A DNA stretch of 64,000 nucleotides from Phytopseudomonas straminea (lineage in GTDB: Bacteria; Pseudomonadota; Gammaproteobacteria; Pseudomonadales; Pseudomonadaceae), in assembly GCF_900112645.1 (NCBI RefSeq), contig NZ_FOMO01000008.1:124001-188000 (forward strand), written 5' to 3'. Both the position numbers and the translations under genes were made by a program. The notes below the pieces were generated by a model that was not told the origin of the DNA, ran no database searches, and was given only the letters and a program-made list of their open reading frames with translations. This document shows positions 54,086 through 62,246 of this stretch, in pieces; the stretch's first letter is position 1, and every line of letters begins with the position of its first letter.

Positions 54086-55435
54086 ATGAGCGCTCGCGCA
54101 ATGACACGCGAACCCGGCCTGTCGGTGATCGACGGCGTCGCCATGCTGGTCGGCGTGGTGATCGGCGTCGGCATCTTCGGCTTTCCGCCACTGGTCGCCC
54201 AGCACGCCGACAACACCGTCGTGTACATCGGCCTGTGGCTGGCCGGCGGCCTGGTGATGCTGGTCGGCGCGCTGTGCTACGCCGAGCTGGGCGCCGGCTA
54301 CCCGGACCGTGGCGGCGAATACCATTACCTCAACCTGGCCTGGGGTCGGCAGGTCAGCCTGCTGTTCGCCTGGGCCCGCGGCACGGTGATCCAGACCGGG
54401 GCGATCGCCGTGGTCGCCTTCATCTACGGCGATTACGCCCAACGCCTGCTGCCGCTCGGTAAATACGGCAGCGCCTGGCACGCCACCATCGTGGTGCTGG
54501 CGCTGACCGCCCTCAACGTGCTCGGCACCTATGAGTCCAAACGCCTGCAGGTGCTGTTTACCGGCATCACTTTGCTGGCGCTGATCACGGTGATCGTTGC
54601 CGGCCTGCTGCTGGCCGAACCGGTGGCCGACGTGGCGCCAGCCGCCGCCGATGCCGGCGGTAACATGGCCGGTATGCTCGGCATGGGCATGGTGTTCGTG
54701 CTGCTCACTTACGGCGGCTGGAACGAAGCCGCGTACCTGTCCGGCGAATTGCGCAACCCAGGTCGCAACATGAGCCGCGTGCTGCTGATCGGCACCCTGG
54801 TGGTGACTGGCGTCTACCTGCTGGCCAACCTGGTGTTCCTCAACATCTTCAGCCTCGACGGCCTACGCCAGTCCAGCGCCATCGGCGCCGACCTGATGAC
54901 CATCGTCGCCGGGCCCTGGGGCGGCGTGCTGCTCAGCGTGCTGATCTGCATCACCGCGATCAGCACGCTGAATGCCACCATCCTCACCGGCTCGCGGGTC
55001 TATTACGCCCTGGGCCGTGACGTGCCGCAGCTGTCGATGCTCGGTGCCTGGAACGATCGCGCCGCCACACCGGTGCGCGCGCTGCTGGTGCAATGCCTGA
55101 TTACCCTGCCGTTGCTATTGTTCGGCGCCCTGAGCGAGAACGGCGTACAGAGCATGGTCGCCTACACCGCACCAGTGTTCTGGCTGTTCATGTGCCTGAC
55201 CGCCCTGTCGCTATTACGCCTGCGTCGCCGGAACCCGGATCGCGCCCGACCATTCAGCGTGCCGCTGTACCCACTGCTGCCCCTGCTGTTCGCCGCCAGC
55301 TGCCTGGGGCTGTTCTGGTCGAGCACCCTGTATGCCGGGGTTGGCGCTCTGCTCGGCCTGGCGATCCTGGCCGCCGGCTTGCCACTTCTGTTGCTGCAAC
55401 GGCCGGCCGAGACAGTGGCGAGCGGTTCGAACTGA
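54086..55435 (+). CDS. APC-family amino-acid/polyamine permease
   Basis: A 449-residue inner-membrane transporter with 12 hydrophobic segments. The first helix has the APC signature (DGVAMLVGVVIGVGIFGFP, broken helix 1), and YGGWNEAAYLSGELRNPGRN is the conserved helix 6 region. The substrate is an amino acid or amine by family, not specified by sequence. It begins 3 nt after the exported methyltransferase stop (TAA, 3 nt, ATG), so the two are an operon and may handle a common substrate. Confidence 0.9.
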   Translation: MSARAMTREPGLSVIDGVAMLVGVVIGVGIFGFPPLVAQHADNTVVYIGLWLAGGLVMLVGALCYAELGAGYPDRGGEYHYLNLAWGRQVSLLFAWARGTVIQTGAIAVVAFIYGDYAQRLLPLGKYGSAWHATIVVLALTALNVLGTYESKRLQVLFTGITLLALITVIVAGLLLAEPVADVAPAAADAGGNMAGMLGMGMVFVLLTYGGWNEAAYLSGELRNPGRNMSRVLLIGTLVVTGVYLLANLVFLNIFSLDGLRQSSAIGADLMTIVAGPWGGVLLSVLICITAISTLNATILTGSRVYYALGRDVPQLSMLGAWNDRAATPVRALLVQCLITLPLLLFGALSENGVQSMVAYTAPVFWLFMCLTALSLLRLRRRNPDRARPFSVPLYPLLPLLFAASCLGLFWSSTLYAGVGALLGLAILAAGLPLLLLQRPAETVASGSN

Positions 55436-55487
55436 ACGGGTTTCTGTGTTACACAGGCCCTCCCCGCCTTACAGGAGACTGCCTGCC

Positions 55488-56174
55488 ATGCCGCCGAAAC
55501 CGCCCATCGAACTGCTGATCTGCGACTGCGACGGCGTATTGATCGACAGCGAGATCATCGCCGAGCACCACCTGCACTCGGCACTGGCCGAGCATTATCC
55601 GGCCCATGAGCTGGAGGTGGTGCTGGCCGGCACCTTCGGCCTGCAGACCGCTGACATCATCGCCCGCGCCGAGGCGCATTTCGGCAAGCCGCTACCCGAA
55701 GGTTTCCTGGAAAAGAACCGCGCCATCACCAAGGCGCTGGTCCGCGAACAGGGGCAGCCGATTGCCGGCGTGCGCGAGGCGCTGATGCAGATCGACCTGC
55801 CGCTGGCCGTTGCCTCCAACAGCAATGCCGATGCTCTAGCCTTCGCCCTGCAGCGCTGCGAGCTGACCGAGCGCGTCACTGTTGGCGCCTTCAGTGCCGA
55901 TCAGGTCGAGCGACCGAAGCCGGCGCCGGATCTTTACTTGCTGGCCGCCGAACGCGCTGGCGTCGACCCGAGCCGCTGCCTGGTGGTCGAGGACAGCGCC
56001 ACCGGCGCTACCGCGGCGCTGACCGCCGGCATGCAGGTAATCGGTTTTCTCGGCGCCAGCCACATTCCACCCGAGCATGGCGAAACCCTGCGCCAACTGG
56101 GCGTGCACCACCTGATCGGGCGTATGAGCGAGCTGCCGGCGCTGGTAGAGCGCCTGCGCCACGGCAGCGATTAA
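55488..56174 (+). CDS. HAD-family phosphatase (subfamily IA)
   Basis: A 228-residue cytoplasmic haloacid-dehalogenase-type phosphatase. The nucleophile is the first Asp of CDCDGVLIDSE; Thr/Ser motif II is VASNSNAD, Lys motif III is RPKPAPDLYL, and motif IV is VVEDSATGATAA. The sequence looks like 6-phosphogluconate- or sugar-phosphate-type phosphatases (YieH/YniC-like), but the substrate is not fixed by the cap region. CAGGAGA lies 8 nt before ATG 55488. It follows the permease by 52 nt on the same strand, so it may be in its operon. Confidence 0.88.
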   Translation: MPPKPPIELLICDCDGVLIDSEIIAEHHLHSALAEHYPAHELEVVLAGTFGLQTADIIARAEAHFGKPLPEGFLEKNRAITKALVREQGQPIAGVREALMQIDLPLAVASNSNADALAFALQRCELTERVTVGAFSADQVERPKPAPDLYLLAAERAGVDPSRCLVVEDSATGATAALTAGMQVIGFLGASHIPPEHGETLRQLGVHHLIGRMSELPALVERLRHGSD

Positions 56175-56183
56175 AGAACGGTC

Positions 56184-56402
56184 TCAGGCCTGGGCAGCGG
56201 GATTACGTCGCTGCCACTCGTCCACCACATCGCCCATGGTTTGCGGCGTGCCGCTGCGTATCCAGGCCATGAACGGCCGATCGAAGCGAAACGCAGCGCC
56301 GCATTGCTGCGTCATGAAGCGCCGCACGTTCTGGGTGTTGCGGTAATCGCGGCTTACCTGTGTGTCGCGGGTGATGGTGCCGCCGTGCCAGTCGAATGCC
56401 AT
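56184..56402 (-). CDS. DUF6434-like small protein
   Basis: A 72-residue cytoplasmic protein (MAFDWHGGTITRDTQV, then NVRRFMTQQCGAAFRFDRPF and a WQRRNP tail). It resembles the small DUF6434 family found across Proteobacteria, whose function is unknown. A purine-rich AGGGAAAG lies 6-9 nt before ATG 56402. It converges with the HAD gene and ends 10 nt from it. The chrA gene ends 29 nt upstream on the same strand, so it may be transcribed by read-through from chrA. Confidence 0.65.
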   Translation of the reverse strand: MAFDWHGGTITRDTQVSRDYRNTQNVRRFMTQQCGAAFRFDRPFMAWIRSGTPQTMGDVVDEWQRRNPAAQA

Positions 56403-56431
56403 GCTGCTTTCCCTGCCGATGGAGTGGGCCG

Positions 56432-57616
56432 TCACAGTACAAGCCAGCCGATGAGTGCGCCAGTTACGACAACTAGCCAGGGCGGCAGCTTGCCGGCCAT
56501 CAGCGCCACCAGTGCGAGCAGCACCAGGGCGAAGTCCAGCAGACTGCCGACGGCGCTGGTGCCTACCGGCTGATAGAGCGTGGCCAGCAGCAGGCCGACC
56601 ACCCCGGCATTCACCCCCGCCAGTGCCGCCTGCAAGTGTGCCCGGGTGCGCAGTCGTGCCCAGAAGGGCAGCACGCCGACCAGCAGCAGAAATGACGGCG
56701 CGAAGATCGCCACCAGGCACAGCAGCCCGCCCAGCACACCGGCGATGGCCGTGCCTAGAAAGGCAGCGAAGGTGAACAGCGGCCCCGGCACCGCCTGGGT
56801 AGCGCCGTAACCGGCGAGGAACAGGTCGTTGCCCAGCCAGCCGTTAGGCACCAGCTCGGCTTGCAACAACGGCAGCATCACGTGGCCGCCGCCAAACACC
56901 AGGGCGCCGGTTCTGTAGAACACCTCGAACAGGCTGAGTAGCGGGCTGTCGGCAACATGTGCGAGCAGCGGCAAGCCAACCAGCAGCAACGCGAAGAGCG
57001 CCAGCCACAGCGCGCCGGCGCGGCGGCTGATGGCAACCGGCAGCGCATCGGCCAGGGTTTGCGCTTTCGTGTCGAGCACCGCAACGCCCACGAGCCCGGC
57101 ACCGATAATCACTGCCAGCTGCCCGACAGCGCCCGGCACCAGTAGCGCGACGGCAGCGGCCCCCAGCATCAAGACGCGCCGTCGCGTATCCGGGCACAAC
57201 GAGCGCGCCATGCCCCACACCGCCTGGGCGACGATGGCGGCGGCAACGATCTTCAGGCCATGCAGGGCGCCGGACGCCAGGATATCGCCCTGCCCCGCCA
57301 GGCCCAGGGCAAAGGCCATCAGCAGCAATGCCGACGGTAGCGTGAAGCCAAGCCACGCTGCCAGCGCGCCGCGGTAACCCGCTTGCGACAGGCCGATAGC
57401 CATGCCGAACTTGCTGCTGGCAGCCCCCGGCATGAACTGGGCGATGGCGATGAGCTCGGCATAGGCGGCCTCACTCAACCAGCGCCGACGGCTGACGAAT
57501 TCCTGGCGAAAGTAGCCGAGATGGGCGACTGGCCCACCGAACGAGGTGAGCCCCAAACGCAGGAAGATCAGAAAGATCGACCAGGGCCGACGGTCATCAG
57601 GAGGGGTAGCGGGCAT
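56432..57616 (-). CDS. chrA: Chromate transporter (CHR family)
   Basis: A 394-residue inner-membrane protein made of two homologous CHR domains. Each starts with a hydrophobic run carrying the family motif: LRLGLTSFGGPVAHLGYF in the first and FYRTGALVFGGGHVMLPLL in the second. The ATQAVPGPLFTFAAFLGT stretch is also typical. The family exports chromate, giving resistance. ATG 57616 (MPATPPDDRR) is chosen over a longer frame from 57676. The signature SFGGP and FGGGH motifs are intact, so the protein is probably functional. No regulator of chromate resistance is next to it. Confidence 0.92.
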   Translation of the reverse strand: MPATPPDDRRPWSIFLIFLRLGLTSFGGPVAHLGYFRQEFVSRRRWLSEAAYAELIAIAQFMPGAASSKFGMAIGLSQAGYRGALAAWLGFTLPSALLLMAFALGLAGQGDILASGALHGLKIVAAAIVAQAVWGMARSLCPDTRRRVLMLGAAAVALLVPGAVGQLAVIIGAGLVGVAVLDTKAQTLADALPVAISRRAGALWLALFALLLVGLPLLAHVADSPLLSLFEVFYRTGALVFGGGHVMLPLLQAELVPNGWLGNDLFLAGYGATQAVPGPLFTFAAFLGTAIAGVLGGLLCLVAIFAPSFLLLVGVLPFWARLRTRAHLQAALAGVNAGVVGLLLATLYQPVGTSAVGSLLDFALVLLALVALMAGKLPPWLVVVTGALIGWLVL

Positions 57617-57720
57617 GCAGGCTTCTCGACAGGACAGCTGAAAGCAGCGCCGGCATGCAGCCAGCGAGCGCACCAATGTGCCCTGTCGCCATGACTTTTT
57701 AAAGACGCTTCGGTATGCAG

Positions 57721-58089
57721 CTAGCTACCCTTCAGGGATCGGCTCATGGCCTTGGCCATGTCCTGGTCGACCTGATGCTTCCAGTCACGATCCCGATCAC
57801 TGTCCGGCAGCAAGCGCCGTTCAATGGCGGCCGTGGCGCTGGCCTGGCACTGGCGAAAGCCATCGTCCCAGCCGGTGGCGTACTGCTTGTCGGCCAGGTA
57901 CACCGGCACGTTCTTGCGAAATGCACCGAGCGCCTTGGCCGCGCTGTCGCCGCTGGTGCAACCATCGGCGTAGCCGGAGGCGAAGGCTGGCGGATATCCC
58001 TGGGCCAGCAGGTAGTCGCGGGTACTCTGGCACCCCCCCAGCAGCGGCACCAGCAGCACTGCCATAAGAACCGAAACTCTGCTGACCAT
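57721..58089 (-). CDS. Small lipoprotein at the end of the envelope operon
   Basis: A 122-residue lipoprotein: basic start, hydrophobic core and LLGGC lipobox. The mature part has a pair of cysteines (DGCTSGD and FRQCQAS) that could form a disulfide, and a regular alpha-helical look (ATAAIERRLLPDS). No family is recognised. ATG 58089 has GAGGTG 7 nt before it; a GTG at 58098 is the alternative. It lies 13 nt after the dual-specificity phosphatase gene, so it is the last gene of the transferase/PAP2/phosphatase operon. Confidence 0.75.
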   Translation of the reverse strand: MVSRVSVLMAVLLVPLLGGCQSTRDYLLAQGYPPAFASGYADGCTSGDSAAKALGAFRKNVPVYLADKQYATGWDDGFRQCQASATAAIERRLLPDSDRDRDWKHQVDQDMAKAMSRSLKGS

Positions 58090-58102
58090 GGTGATCACCT
58101 CG

Positions 58103-58744
58103 CTACTCGTTGAGCGCGTCGAGCAGCTTGTCGCGCAACGCGCAGTAGGCCCAGGGGCTGGTGCTGCAGGCGCCGCTGGCCAGGGCCTGACCGAAGCGCG
58201 TCAGATCGACCTCGCGCACGTAGCGCTCGGCATCCTCGAAGCGTTCCTGGCCGCCGAAACCGCCACCGCGCATTTCGGCAATCGCCTGCTGCTTGCTCCA
58301 GCCCTGATAGACGATGCGGTACATGGCAGCGATCAGTCCGGTGCGGTTCTGCCCGTGCTTGCAGTGGATCAGTACCGGGCCGCGCGCCTGCGCCTCGCGG
58401 ATACTGCGCAGCGCCTGCAGTACGTCGGCATCGTCGACACGGTCGGCGTGCAATGGCTGCTGGATCAGGCGAATGTTCGGGTCGTTCAGCCACTCGGCAT
58501 CGCTGCGCTGATAGAAGTTGATCACCGTGGCAATCTTCAGGCGCTGCAGCTCGCCCTGCTGACTCGCCTTGGGCAGCGCACTGCGATACAGGTCGGGCTG
58601 CATGCGATAGAGGTTGAAGCTCTTGTCCACAGGCGTCGCCCATTGCAGGTCCGCCGCCGGGCTTTGCATGGCGCTCCAGGCAGGTACGCCAGGCACACAC
58701 AGGAAGACGGCGAGCAGCAGTGCACGCAGGTTCAGGGTCTTCAT
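58103..58744 (-). CDS. Exported dual-specificity-type phosphatase
   Basis: A 213-residue protein with a signal peptide (LLLAVFLCVPGVPAWSA). A cysteine-phosphatase domain follows, with the P-loop HCKHGQNRTG; Cys128 and Arg134 are the catalytic pair. Periplasmic or membrane-facing phosphatases of this class act on phospholipids or lipid-linked phosphate rather than phosphotyrosine in several bacteria. It overlaps the upstream PAP2 gene by 4 nt (ATGA). Its target is probably shared with the PAP2 enzyme and the LtaS-like transferase of the same operon. That substrate is not known. Confidence 0.85.
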   Translation of the reverse strand: MKTLNLRALLLAVFLCVPGVPAWSAMQSPAADLQWATPVDKSFNLYRMQPDLYRSALPKASQQGELQRLKIATVINFYQRSDAEWLNDPNIRLIQQPLHADRVDDADVLQALRSIREAQARGPVLIHCKHGQNRTGLIAAMYRIVYQGWSKQQAIAEMRGGGFGGQERFEDAERYVREVDLTRFGQALASGACSTSPWAYCALRDKLLDALNE

Positions 58745-59481
58745 CCGTGTAGCTCCCTAGACAGGACCGGTGAGGGCAGCGCCGGCTGCGCCGCCTTGTG
58801 ATAGAGCAGTACGCGGTAGCCCACCACGGCGATCAGCCAGTCGAGCAGCAACGTCCATAGGTTGTGGGAGAGAAAATGCGCGCCCTGCATCATCCGCCCC
58901 AGCGACAGCACGCAGCCCAGGGTCAGGGCAAAGCCCAGCGCCCAACGCGCCAGACGTGGTCGGCGGTCACGCAAGGCGAAGTACAGCGCCAACAGGGAAA
59001 AACCGGTGGAGGCATGGCCACCCGGCCAGCAACGCCCGGGCTTGTCGGTAACCGGGCGCTCACCGATCAGCGGGCTGAACGCCTCGTGGCCGCCGAACTG
59101 GGTGAGGCTCCAGGGGCATTGCACGGCGGTCAGGGTCTTGAGCGGCGGTACGATGCTGGTCGACAGCCCCAGCGCCAACACCAGGTAGCCCAGCTCGCGG
59201 CGCCAGCTACGCAGGCGCACCGGCAACAGGCTGATGAGAAAGGCGGCGATGCACGCCACGCCCAGGCAGATGACCAGAATCTTGACCTGGTCGTGCAGCA
59301 CGTTTTCCAACCAGGAACTGCGCCCGCCGATAAACCCTGTGACCGGGTCATAGAGGATTTCGGCCAGGGCGAAGTCCAGCGGCTTGGGATCGAGCACCAG
59401 CAGCAGAGCCATCAGGCCCAGCGGCAGCCCCAGCCACAGGCGAAAGTTGAAGAACCGCGACGGGCTGCGAGCGGATGACAT
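58741..59481 (-). CDS. PAP2-family membrane phosphatase
   Basis: A 246-residue inner-membrane protein with about six helices. The PAP2 motifs are visible: RPVTDKPG, PGGHASTGFS (motif 2, His) and GRMMQGAHFLSHNLWT (motif 3, with the catalytic His). The first motif is imperfect. Such enzymes remove phosphate from lipid phosphates (lipid A, undecaprenyl or phosphatidic acid derivatives). An in-frame ATG at 59505 overlaps the transferase stop by 4 nt, but ATG 59481 has a much better GAGGAG site 6 nt upstream and is chosen. It ends in an ATGA overlap with the next gene. Confidence 0.85.
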   Translation of the reverse strand: MSSARSPSRFFNFRLWLGLPLGLMALLLVLDPKPLDFALAEILYDPVTGFIGGRSSWLENVLHDQVKILVICLGVACIAAFLISLLPVRLRSWRRELGYLVLALGLSTSIVPPLKTLTAVQCPWSLTQFGGHEAFSPLIGERPVTDKPGRCWPGGHASTGFSLLALYFALRDRRPRLARWALGFALTLGCVLSLGRMMQGAHFLSHNLWTLLLDWLIAVVGYRVLLYHKAAQPALPSPVLSRELHG

Positions 59482-59501
59482 GGCGTACTCCTCGGCCAGC
59501 T

Positions 59502-61457
59502 TCATGGTTTAACCGCCACGGCGGCCGAATGATCGGGCTGCCAGCTCAGCAGATCGTGGGTAAAGCCGTGGCTGGCACCCTGGTAGTAGGCGATATCGCG
59601 CGCCATCAGCGGGTCGGCCTTGGTGGTCGTCTGCTCGCGACTGATGCCCAGGGCGTCGTCATGGCGGCGCATGGCCCGTTTGGGGCTGAGAATCGCCAGG
59701 TTCTGGCCGTCGAACAGGCCCAGGTGCTGGTAGTTGCCGATCAGCGCACGACCGGCCAGCGCGTCATCACGCAGCACGTTGTGGCCGAAGAAGGTCGAGG
59801 TGTAATCGAAGCCCAGCAGGCCCAGCAGGGTCGGCGCGATGTCGATCTGGCTGGTCAGCTTGCTGACCTCGGCAGGCTCGATGATGCCCGGCGCGTAGAT
59901 GAACAACGGGATGTGGTAGTTGGCCACCGGCAGGTCTTCCTTACCGGCGCTGCCCGCGGTGTGGTCAGCGACGAACACGAACAGGGTATTGGCGAACCAG
60001 GGCTTGCTCTTCGCTTCAGCGAGGAAGCGGCCGATGGCGTAGTCGGTGTACTTCAGCGCACCGTCGCGGCCCTTGCCGGAGGGGATGTCGATGCGCCCTT
60101 CCGGGTAGGTGTAAGGGCGGTGGTTGGAGGTGGTCATCAGTTGCAGGAAGAACGGCTTGCCGGCGGCATGCTCGGTATCGGCGACGCGCAGGGTCTGCGC
60201 GTAGAGATCTTCGTCGCTCATGCCCCAGGCGTTCTGGAAGACCATCTCATCGCTGGGCACGCTGCTCTGGTCGACGATCCGGTAGCCGTTGCCACCGAAG
60301 AAGGCGTTCATGTTGTCGAAGTAGCCGCGCCCGCCGTAGATGAACACGCTGTCGTAGCCCTTGGCGCGGAACTGCTGGCCAAGGCTGGCATAACCGGATT
60401 CGCGGCCGATACGCTTGACGATCGAGCGCCCGGGCGTTGGCGGCATTGACAGGGTGATGGCCTCCAGGCCGCGGTCGGTGCGGGTGCCGGTGGCGTACAG
60501 GTTGCTGAAGAACAGGCTCTGCTTGCTCAGTGCATCGAGATTCGGCGTCAGGCCACGGGGATCGCCGAAGGCGCCCAGGTAGCGCGCACTCAGACTCTCG
60601 ACGGTGACCAGCACCACGTTATGGCGCTGCTCGGGGCCGGGGTTGTCGATCACCCGGCGGATGTCCTCGGGGTCATCGTTAACGAAGCGGGCGTTGCTTT
60701 CGGCCACTTCCTGGCGCAACAGCGAGCCAACCTTCTCATCAGGCAGGGTGGCGTAGAACTTCATGTAGTCCAGCTCGTTGTTGCGAAAAGCCGCGAAGAA
60801 CTGGAACGGGCCGTTGCTGGCCAGCTCGTTCTGGTAGGCGTTGCCGCCCAGGCCACGGGGCACATTCTGGTTGATCGCCAGGGTCGCCAGCAGCGCCACG
60901 GCGAGCAGCCCCCCCCAGGCGCCCAAGGCCTTCTTGCGCGGCATCAGCGGCGCATTCAGCGTCCGGCTTACCGGGTTCTTCAAGGCCACAGCCAGGAACA
61001 CCGCCACCAGGGCGAGCGCGGCGATCAGCGGATACACCGGATAGGACTCGAGAATGTTGTTGATCACCTCCTCGGAATACACCAGGTAATCCACGGCGAT
61101 GAAGTTGAAGCGCACGCCGAACTCGTCCCAGAACAGCCATTCGGCGGTGGCGGTGAACAGCATCACGAACAGGCTGATGCCCAGCAGCAGGTGAAGGAAC
61201 GCGCCGTGGGCGCGACTGCGCCACAGCCGCTGCGGGCAGAGCAGCAGGTACAGCCCAAGGGGCAGCGCGGCATACAACAGGAAGGTCGCGTCATAGACCA
61301 ATCCCACCGCAAAGATGCGCAGGATCTCCAGGGGGCCGGCGCTGGCGTCGCCCCAGTGGGCGACCAGCAGCGCGCCGCGGGTCAACAGGAAGATGCTTGT
61401 CCAGGCCAGCAGGACAATGGTGAGGTAACGTAGTTGGGCGTAGCGAAGCTGTGGCAT
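59502..61457 (-). CDS. LtaS/OpgB-like sulfatase-fold transferase
   Basis: A 651-residue inner-membrane protein with five N-terminal helices (residues about 10-195) and a periplasmic sulfatase-fold domain. Glu287 (VTVESLSARY) and Thr327 (TGTRTD) match the metal ligand and nucleophile of lipoteichoic-acid synthase; late TTSNHRPY and FVADHTAG give further ligands. Relatives transfer phosphoglycerol or phosphoethanolamine to envelope glycans or lipids. AGGA lies 9 nt before ATG 61457. It heads an operon with PAP2, DSP and lipoprotein genes, and diverges from colR. A ColR-type element lies 55 nt upstream. The acceptor is unknown. Confidence 0.88.
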   Translation of the reverse strand: MPQLRYAQLRYLTIVLLAWTSIFLLTRGALLVAHWGDASAGPLEILRIFAVGLVYDATFLLYAALPLGLYLLLCPQRLWRSRAHGAFLHLLLGISLFVMLFTATAEWLFWDEFGVRFNFIAVDYLVYSEEVINNILESYPVYPLIAALALVAVFLAVALKNPVSRTLNAPLMPRKKALGAWGGLLAVALLATLAINQNVPRGLGGNAYQNELASNGPFQFFAAFRNNELDYMKFYATLPDEKVGSLLRQEVAESNARFVNDDPEDIRRVIDNPGPEQRHNVVLVTVESLSARYLGAFGDPRGLTPNLDALSKQSLFFSNLYATGTRTDRGLEAITLSMPPTPGRSIVKRIGRESGYASLGQQFRAKGYDSVFIYGGRGYFDNMNAFFGGNGYRIVDQSSVPSDEMVFQNAWGMSDEDLYAQTLRVADTEHAAGKPFFLQLMTTSNHRPYTYPEGRIDIPSGKGRDGALKYTDYAIGRFLAEAKSKPWFANTLFVFVADHTAGSAGKEDLPVANYHIPLFIYAPGIIEPAEVSKLTSQIDIAPTLLGLLGFDYTSTFFGHNVLRDDALAGRALIGNYQHLGLFDGQNLAILSPKRAMRRHDDALGISREQTTTKADPLMARDIAYYQGASHGFTHDLLSWQPDHSAAVAVKP

Positions 61458-61512
61458 CGTATGATCCTGGCTGGATGAACGAGCTCAGTTTCGCGATGGC
61501 CCCGTGAGGGCT

Positions 61513-61541
61513 TCGTCATGGCTTTGTGAAAAAAACGTCAA
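61513..61541 (-). promoter_or_regulatory. Candidate ColR element upstream of the LtaS-like operon
   Basis: On the minus strand TTGACGTTTTTTTCAC, 7 nt, TGACGA. The same bipartite sequence recurs at 63504-63532. It ends 55 nt before the transferase ATG. The T-rich core agrees with my recall of the ColR consensus. It lies within the colR/transferase divergent gap. Confidence 0.65.
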
Positions 61542-61562
61542 TCCCCGTGAAGAGAACGTTGC

Positions 61563-62246
61563 ATGCGCATTCTGGTGATCGAAGACAACCGCGACATCCT
61601 GGCCAATATCCTCGACTACCTGCAGCTCAAGGGGTACACGGCCGATTGCGCCCAGGACGGTTTGAGCGGCCTGCACCTGGCCACCCAGGGGCACTACGAC
61701 CTGATCGTGCTGGACATCATGCTGCCCGGGCTGGACGGCTATCAGCTGTGCCGCCGCCTGCGTGAAGAGGCGCGCAGCAGCATCCCGATCCTCATGCTCA
61801 CCGCCCGCGATGCCCTAGAGGATCGCCTGCAGGGCCTCAGCGCCGGCGCCGACGATTACCTGATCAAGCCCTTCGCGCTGTCCGAGCTGGTGGCGCGTAT
61901 CGAAGCCATTCTGCGCCGCTCCCAGGGCAATCGCCGACGTTTGCTGGAAGTCGCCGATTTAGCCTACGACCTGGACATGCTCAGCGTGACCCGCGCCGGC
62001 CAGCCCATCAAACTCAATCCGTTGGGCATGAAGCTGTTGATGATCCTCATGCAGCGCTCCCCCGCCGTAGTGCGCCGCGAGGCGCTGGAAGAGGCCCTGT
62101 GGGGTGATGACTGCCCGGATAGCGACAGCCTGCGCAGCCACGTGCACCAGTTGCGCCAAGCCATCGACAAACCCTTCGCCACCGCCCTGCTGCACACCGT
62201 GCATGGCGTGGGCTACCGGCTGGCGGCGATTCCCGATGCAAAGTAA
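61563..62246 (+). CDS. colR: ColR response regulator (OmpR family)
   Basis: A 227-residue response regulator. The receiver starts MRILVIEDNRDILANI, with phosphoacceptor Asp51 (LIVLDIMLPGLDG) and Lys near 102 (LIKPFALSEL). A winged-helix DNA-binding domain (VVRREALEEALWGDD, SDSLRSHVHQLRQAID) forms the C-terminal half. Sequence and gene order (colR, colS, methyltransferase) match Pseudomonas ColR, which protects membrane integrity and handles metal stress. Its target genes should include the divergent transferase operon and the methyltransferase, through the two shared elements. It overlaps colS by 11 nt. Confidence 0.92.
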   Translation: MRILVIEDNRDILANILDYLQLKGYTADCAQDGLSGLHLATQGHYDLIVLDIMLPGLDGYQLCRRLREEARSSIPILMLTARDALEDRLQGLSAGADDYLIKPFALSELVARIEAILRRSQGNRRRLLEVADLAYDLDMLSVTRAGQPIKLNPLGMKLLMILMQRSPAVVRREALEEALWGDDCPDSDSLRSHVHQLRQAIDKPFATALLHTVHGVGYRLAAIPDAK

